Source: Bryobacterales bacterium | GTDB taxonomy: Bacteria > Acidobacteriota > Terriglobia > Bryobacterales > Bryobacteraceae | NCBI GenBank assembly: GCA_019261985.1 | Contig: JAFAQY010000028.1 | Location: 1-51,845 of the forward strand | Reading direction: 5' to 3' | DNA: 51,845 nt | Shown: positions 49,700-51,845 of the stretch, piece after piece | Layout: each line of letters opens with the position of its first letter | Numbering within the stretch: position 1 is the first letter of the stretch | Position numbers and translations under genes: made by a program | The notes under the pieces: model-generated | What the model saw: only the letters and a program-made list of their open reading frames with translations | What the model was told of the DNA's origin: nothing | Databases searched by the model: none

Positions 49700-50620
49700 A
49701 TGCGAATGACGGTGTTGACGCTCGTTTGTTGCGCTTTGGTCTTCGGACAGAGCGACGCCAAGCTCTCGTTTGAGGTGGCGACCATAAAGCCCGCTCCTCC
49801 GCTTGGCGGCGGAGCTGTTCAGATTGGTATGCGCGGTGGCCCCGGAACTCAGGATCCGGGCCGCGTGAATTACATGGGTGTCCCGCTCACGATGCTTCTG
49901 CAAAACGCTTTCGGCCTGAAGCGGTACCAGATCTCCGGACCGCCGTGGCTCGACACAGAAAGATTCGATATTGTCGCAAAGGTTCCAGACGGCGCAACAA
50001 AGGAGCAGTCCAACATAATGCTCCAGAATCTATTGATTGAGCGATTCGGCCTGACCTTCCACCGCGAGAGCAAGGAGTTTCCATTGTACGAGCTCACGGT
50101 TGCAAAGAACGGGTCGAAGTTAAAAACCGCGGCGGAGGCTCCCGCTGGAGCAGATCAGCCGGTGCCCGGGCAGACAGGTAAAGACGGGGGTCCTCCGCCC
50201 ATCGGAAAAGACGGGCTTCCGCAGCTCCCGCCCGGCAGGCCGGGCGCGTTCATGATGATGGCTCCCGGAGGCATGCGCATGGTAGGCAATATGCGCACTG
50301 TTCAAGAGATCGCCGATATGCTGGGAAATCAGTTGGGCACTCCGGTGGTCGACAAAACCGGCTTGAGCGGAAAATACGACTTTACTCTAACTTTCTCGCG
50401 TGAGCCGGGCCAAGGTCTTCCAGGATTGCCTCCGCCCCCGCCGCCTCCTCCGGGCGGAGATGCCGGGCCCGGCAAACTTGGTCCCGGGCCCGATCTGAGC
50501 GATGCAGCGAACCTGTTCACCGCGGTGCAGGAGCAGCTCGGGCTGAAGCTGGACAAGAAAAAGGGGCCGCTGGACGTGCTCGTCATCGATCACATGGAGA
50601 AGACTCCAACCGAAAACTGA
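49700..50620 (+). CDS. DUF3738 (TIGR03435) secreted protein
   Basis: DUF3738 protein of 306 residues with a signal peptide (MRMTVLTLVCCALVFGQS). Landmarks: FEVATIKPAPPLGGGAVQ, LQNAFGLKRYQISGPPWLD, RFDIVAKVPD, MLQNLLIERFGLTFHRESKE, GTPVVDKTGLSGKYDFTLTF, AVQEQLGLKLDKKKG, VLVIDHMEKTPTEN. It is longer than the others because of a Pro/Gly insertion (LPGLPPPPPPPPGGDAGPG). It follows the response regulator by 14 bases and so is probably in the two-component operon, which gives DUF3738 a second link to signal transduction. Confidence 0.92.
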   Translation: MRMTVLTLVCCALVFGQSDAKLSFEVATIKPAPPLGGGAVQIGMRGGPGTQDPGRVNYMGVPLTMLLQNAFGLKRYQISGPPWLDTERFDIVAKVPDGATKEQSNIMLQNLLIERFGLTFHRESKEFPLYELTVAKNGSKLKTAAEAPAGADQPVPGQTGKDGGPPPIGKDGLPQLPPGRPGAFMMMAPGGMRMVGNMRTVQEIADMLGNQLGTPVVDKTGLSGKYDFTLTFSREPGQGLPGLPPPPPPPPGGDAGPGKLGPGPDLSDAANLFTAVQEQLGLKLDKKKGPLDVLVIDHMEKTPTEN

Positions 50621-50670
50621 GCTTAGGCTAACAGGCCGGATGATATACTGAGATCGCAAGCCTGTCGGTT

Positions 50671-50748
50671 CGGGGCGTGGCTCAGCCTGGCTAGAGCGCC
50701 TGGTTCGGGACCAGGAGGTCGGTGGTTCGAATCCACTCGCCCCGACCA
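50671..50748 (+). tRNA. tRNA-Pro (CGG)
   Basis: Acceptor CGGGGCG pairs with CGCCCCG, followed by A and encoded CCA. The anticodon arm is CCTGG-TTCGGGA-CCAGG with anticodon CGG, reading CCG (proline). The T arm is GTGG-TTCGAAT-CCAC, and the D arm is GCTC-AGCCTGGCTA-GAGC. Confidence 0.97.
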
Positions 50749-50963
50749 ATTCCTTCAATAACTTCCCGGCAGAGATCAATGTCCGTAACGGCCCTAAGCC
50801 GCAGCCTCAGACGCTGAATGAGCTATAGCTCCGGAGGGCTGCATCCGCAAATAGATCGGACGCGCGAAGGCAAGGTGTGGGTCGGCTATTTCCAACTGTA
50901 TGGCCAAATGTATTGGAGGAGTGACGAAGGTAGCCTTTTGCCCGGCTCCTGGTACGATGGAAG

Positions 50964-51467
50964 TTGTCTCAAGCAGTCGTCCCCTCCTCCCGCCAGGAAT
51001 TCTCAAGTAAAGCGTTGAGCGCGGAGGTCGTGGACCCGCGCATTGCCGACGTAGAGGCCCTCGCCCGCTGGCTCGATTATGCTTTCGCACTTCCCGGCGG
51101 ATTTCGGTACGGCCTTAGCGGTTTCATCGGGCTGATTCCGGGCATCGGCGACGTACTGGACGCATTGTTCTCTTTATATATTGTCGTCCGCGCGGTGCAG
51201 CTTGGGATTCCGCGAATCACGGTAGCGCGCATGGTCATGAATGTCGGCATCGAATCGCTCCTTGGAGCCGCTCCTTTTCTCGGCGCCATCTTCGACACAG
51301 TCTTCAAAGCCAACCGGCGGAATTATCACCTCCTGAGAAGTCACATTTTGGGAAGCCGGAGCCAGAAGGCTCGGGACTGGTTGTTTGTAGTCCTGGCGGG
51401 AATCTTGGCGGTGGCCAGCGTGACGCTGCCTTTAATTCTCCTGATCGAGCTCGCGAAGCGGATTTAA
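50964..51467 (+). CDS. DUF4112 membrane protein
   Basis: Membrane protein of about 167 residues of the DUF4112 family. The core is LARWLDYAFALPGGFRYGLS, GFIGLIPGIGDVLDALFSLY, VARMVMNVGIESLLGAAPFL and GAIFDTVFKANRRNYHLLRS, then a C-terminal helix (WLFVVLAGILAVASVTLPL). Function unknown. The start is uncertain: TTG 50964 is the longest sensible choice, TTG 51015 is also possible. A 66-codon frame at 50818-51018 overlaps it in another phase; I give it little weight. Confidence 0.82.
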   Translation: MSQAVVPSSRQEFSSKALSAEVVDPRIADVEALARWLDYAFALPGGFRYGLSGFIGLIPGIGDVLDALFSLYIVVRAVQLGIPRITVARMVMNVGIESLLGAAPFLGAIFDTVFKANRRNYHLLRSHILGSRSQKARDWLFVVLAGILAVASVTLPLILLIELAKRI

Positions 51468-51704
51468 GCAGCTAAGAGACGGATTCAAGCCTCTTCTGTC
51501 GGATGCCGGCGGCCTCACGTGGCGGAGAGGGGCGGCGAGCCGTAGTACGCTACGCGACTACGAAAGTTCTGATCCATCCGACAATCGATAGCTTCGCCTG
51601 GCCGCCGCATTCAGGCAGGCTGCGTATTCGTAGGCGTCTGGAGTGGCCGATCTGGATTGGACCCGCGCGAGTTTAGCGATTAAACTAATTTCGAGGTCAG
51701 TACC

Positions 51705-51845
51705 ATGAGACTAATCATGCAAGTGAAATCAGTTGCTGTGGCTGCCGGCGTCTGCCTATCGCTCGGGGCATTACCGGCGGCGGCACACCACTCCTTTGCG
51801 GCGGAATACGACGAGAAAAAACCGGTCAAAGTAACGGGAATCGTG
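51705..51845 (+). CDS. DUF6152 family protein, cut by the window end
   Basis: The first 47 codons are present: a signal peptide (MRLIMQVKSVAVAAGVCLSL) and the family opening AAAHHSFAAEYDEKKPVKVT. It is the fourth DUF6152-type protein in the window. ATG 51705 is followed by an ATG at 51717 that could also serve. The 237 bases before it hold no gene that I can see. Confidence 0.8.
   Translation, partial: MRLIMQVKSVAVAAGVCLSLGALPAAAHHSFAAEYDEKKPVKVTGIV

Noticed and set aside
50818-51018. 66-codon frame after the tRNA
   Set aside because: No ribosome-binding site or family pattern, and it overlaps the DUF4112 gene in another phase; possible but not supported.

Overview
The window looks like the chromosome of an Acidobacteriota member close to Solibacter/Bryobacter. 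It is GC-rich and carries families that are strongly expanded in that group: six DUF3738 (TIGR03435) domains, a TIGR03437-type secreted protein, DUF6152 proteins, a carboxypeptidase-regulatory TonB receptor, a propeller sensor kinase, and dispersed hairpin repeats ending in 'tgccccac'. No database search was run; all family names come from reading the proteins.

Layout. 0-2.6 kb: a DUF3738 protein behind a BlaI-type promoter/operator, a decayed stretch and a secreted protein. 2.7-5.4 kb: an L,D-transpeptidase and a MepK-like hydrolase, convergent and overlapping, then a SnoaL-like protein. 5.7-8.4 kb: a four-gene operon of secreted proteins. 8.6-15 kb: a DUF3738 gene, a broken Doc toxin with its antitoxin, a mosaic of gene fragments, then an island of BlaI, BlaR1 fused to DUF3738, and two more DUF3738 genes. 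The island lies between two direct copies of one segment. 15-20 kb: acyl-CoA mutase large subunit, VanZ-like protein, sugar nucleotidyltransferase, GDP-fucose synthase. 20-24.3 kb: methyltransferase, lipoprotein and HAD operon, then small genes. 24.4-27.5 kb: argC, argB, molybdopterin-binding protein. 27.5-30 kb: gene debris, then a second BlaI/BlaR1 operon whose BlaR1 carries a TonB C-terminal domain. 30-36.7 kb: desaturase, ThuA-like, TIGR03437-type, small secreted protein, miaA, LigM/DesA-like O-demethylase. 36.8-41.5 kb: DUF8021 protein, TonB receptor, Rpn-family protein. 41.8-44.6 kb: a PadR operon and decayed toxin-antitoxin and secreted-protein genes. 44.6-51.8 kb: PhzF, an outer-membrane barrel, a two-component system with a DUF3738 gene, tRNA-Pro, a DUF4112 protein and the start of a DUF6152 gene.

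The most interesting system is the pair of BlaI/BlaR1 modules. Neither BlaR1 keeps the penicillin-binding sensor domain. One has DUF3738 there; the other has a carboxypeptidase-regulatory domain plus a TonB C-terminus. Each DUF3738 protein can be read as two copies of one unit that resembles the STN domain of secretins and TonB receptors. The DUF3738 gene at 152 has nearly the same promoter and operator as the BlaI gene at 28140, so they may form one regulon. I infer a family of protease-relayed envelope sensors built from TonB-pathway parts; this has not been tested.

A second theme is genome decay and shuffling. Both toxin-antitoxin loci carry frameshifts, fragments of the mutase, DUF6152-operon, IstA and amidohydrolase genes are joined end to end, and at least a dozen modular hairpin repeats sit between genes.
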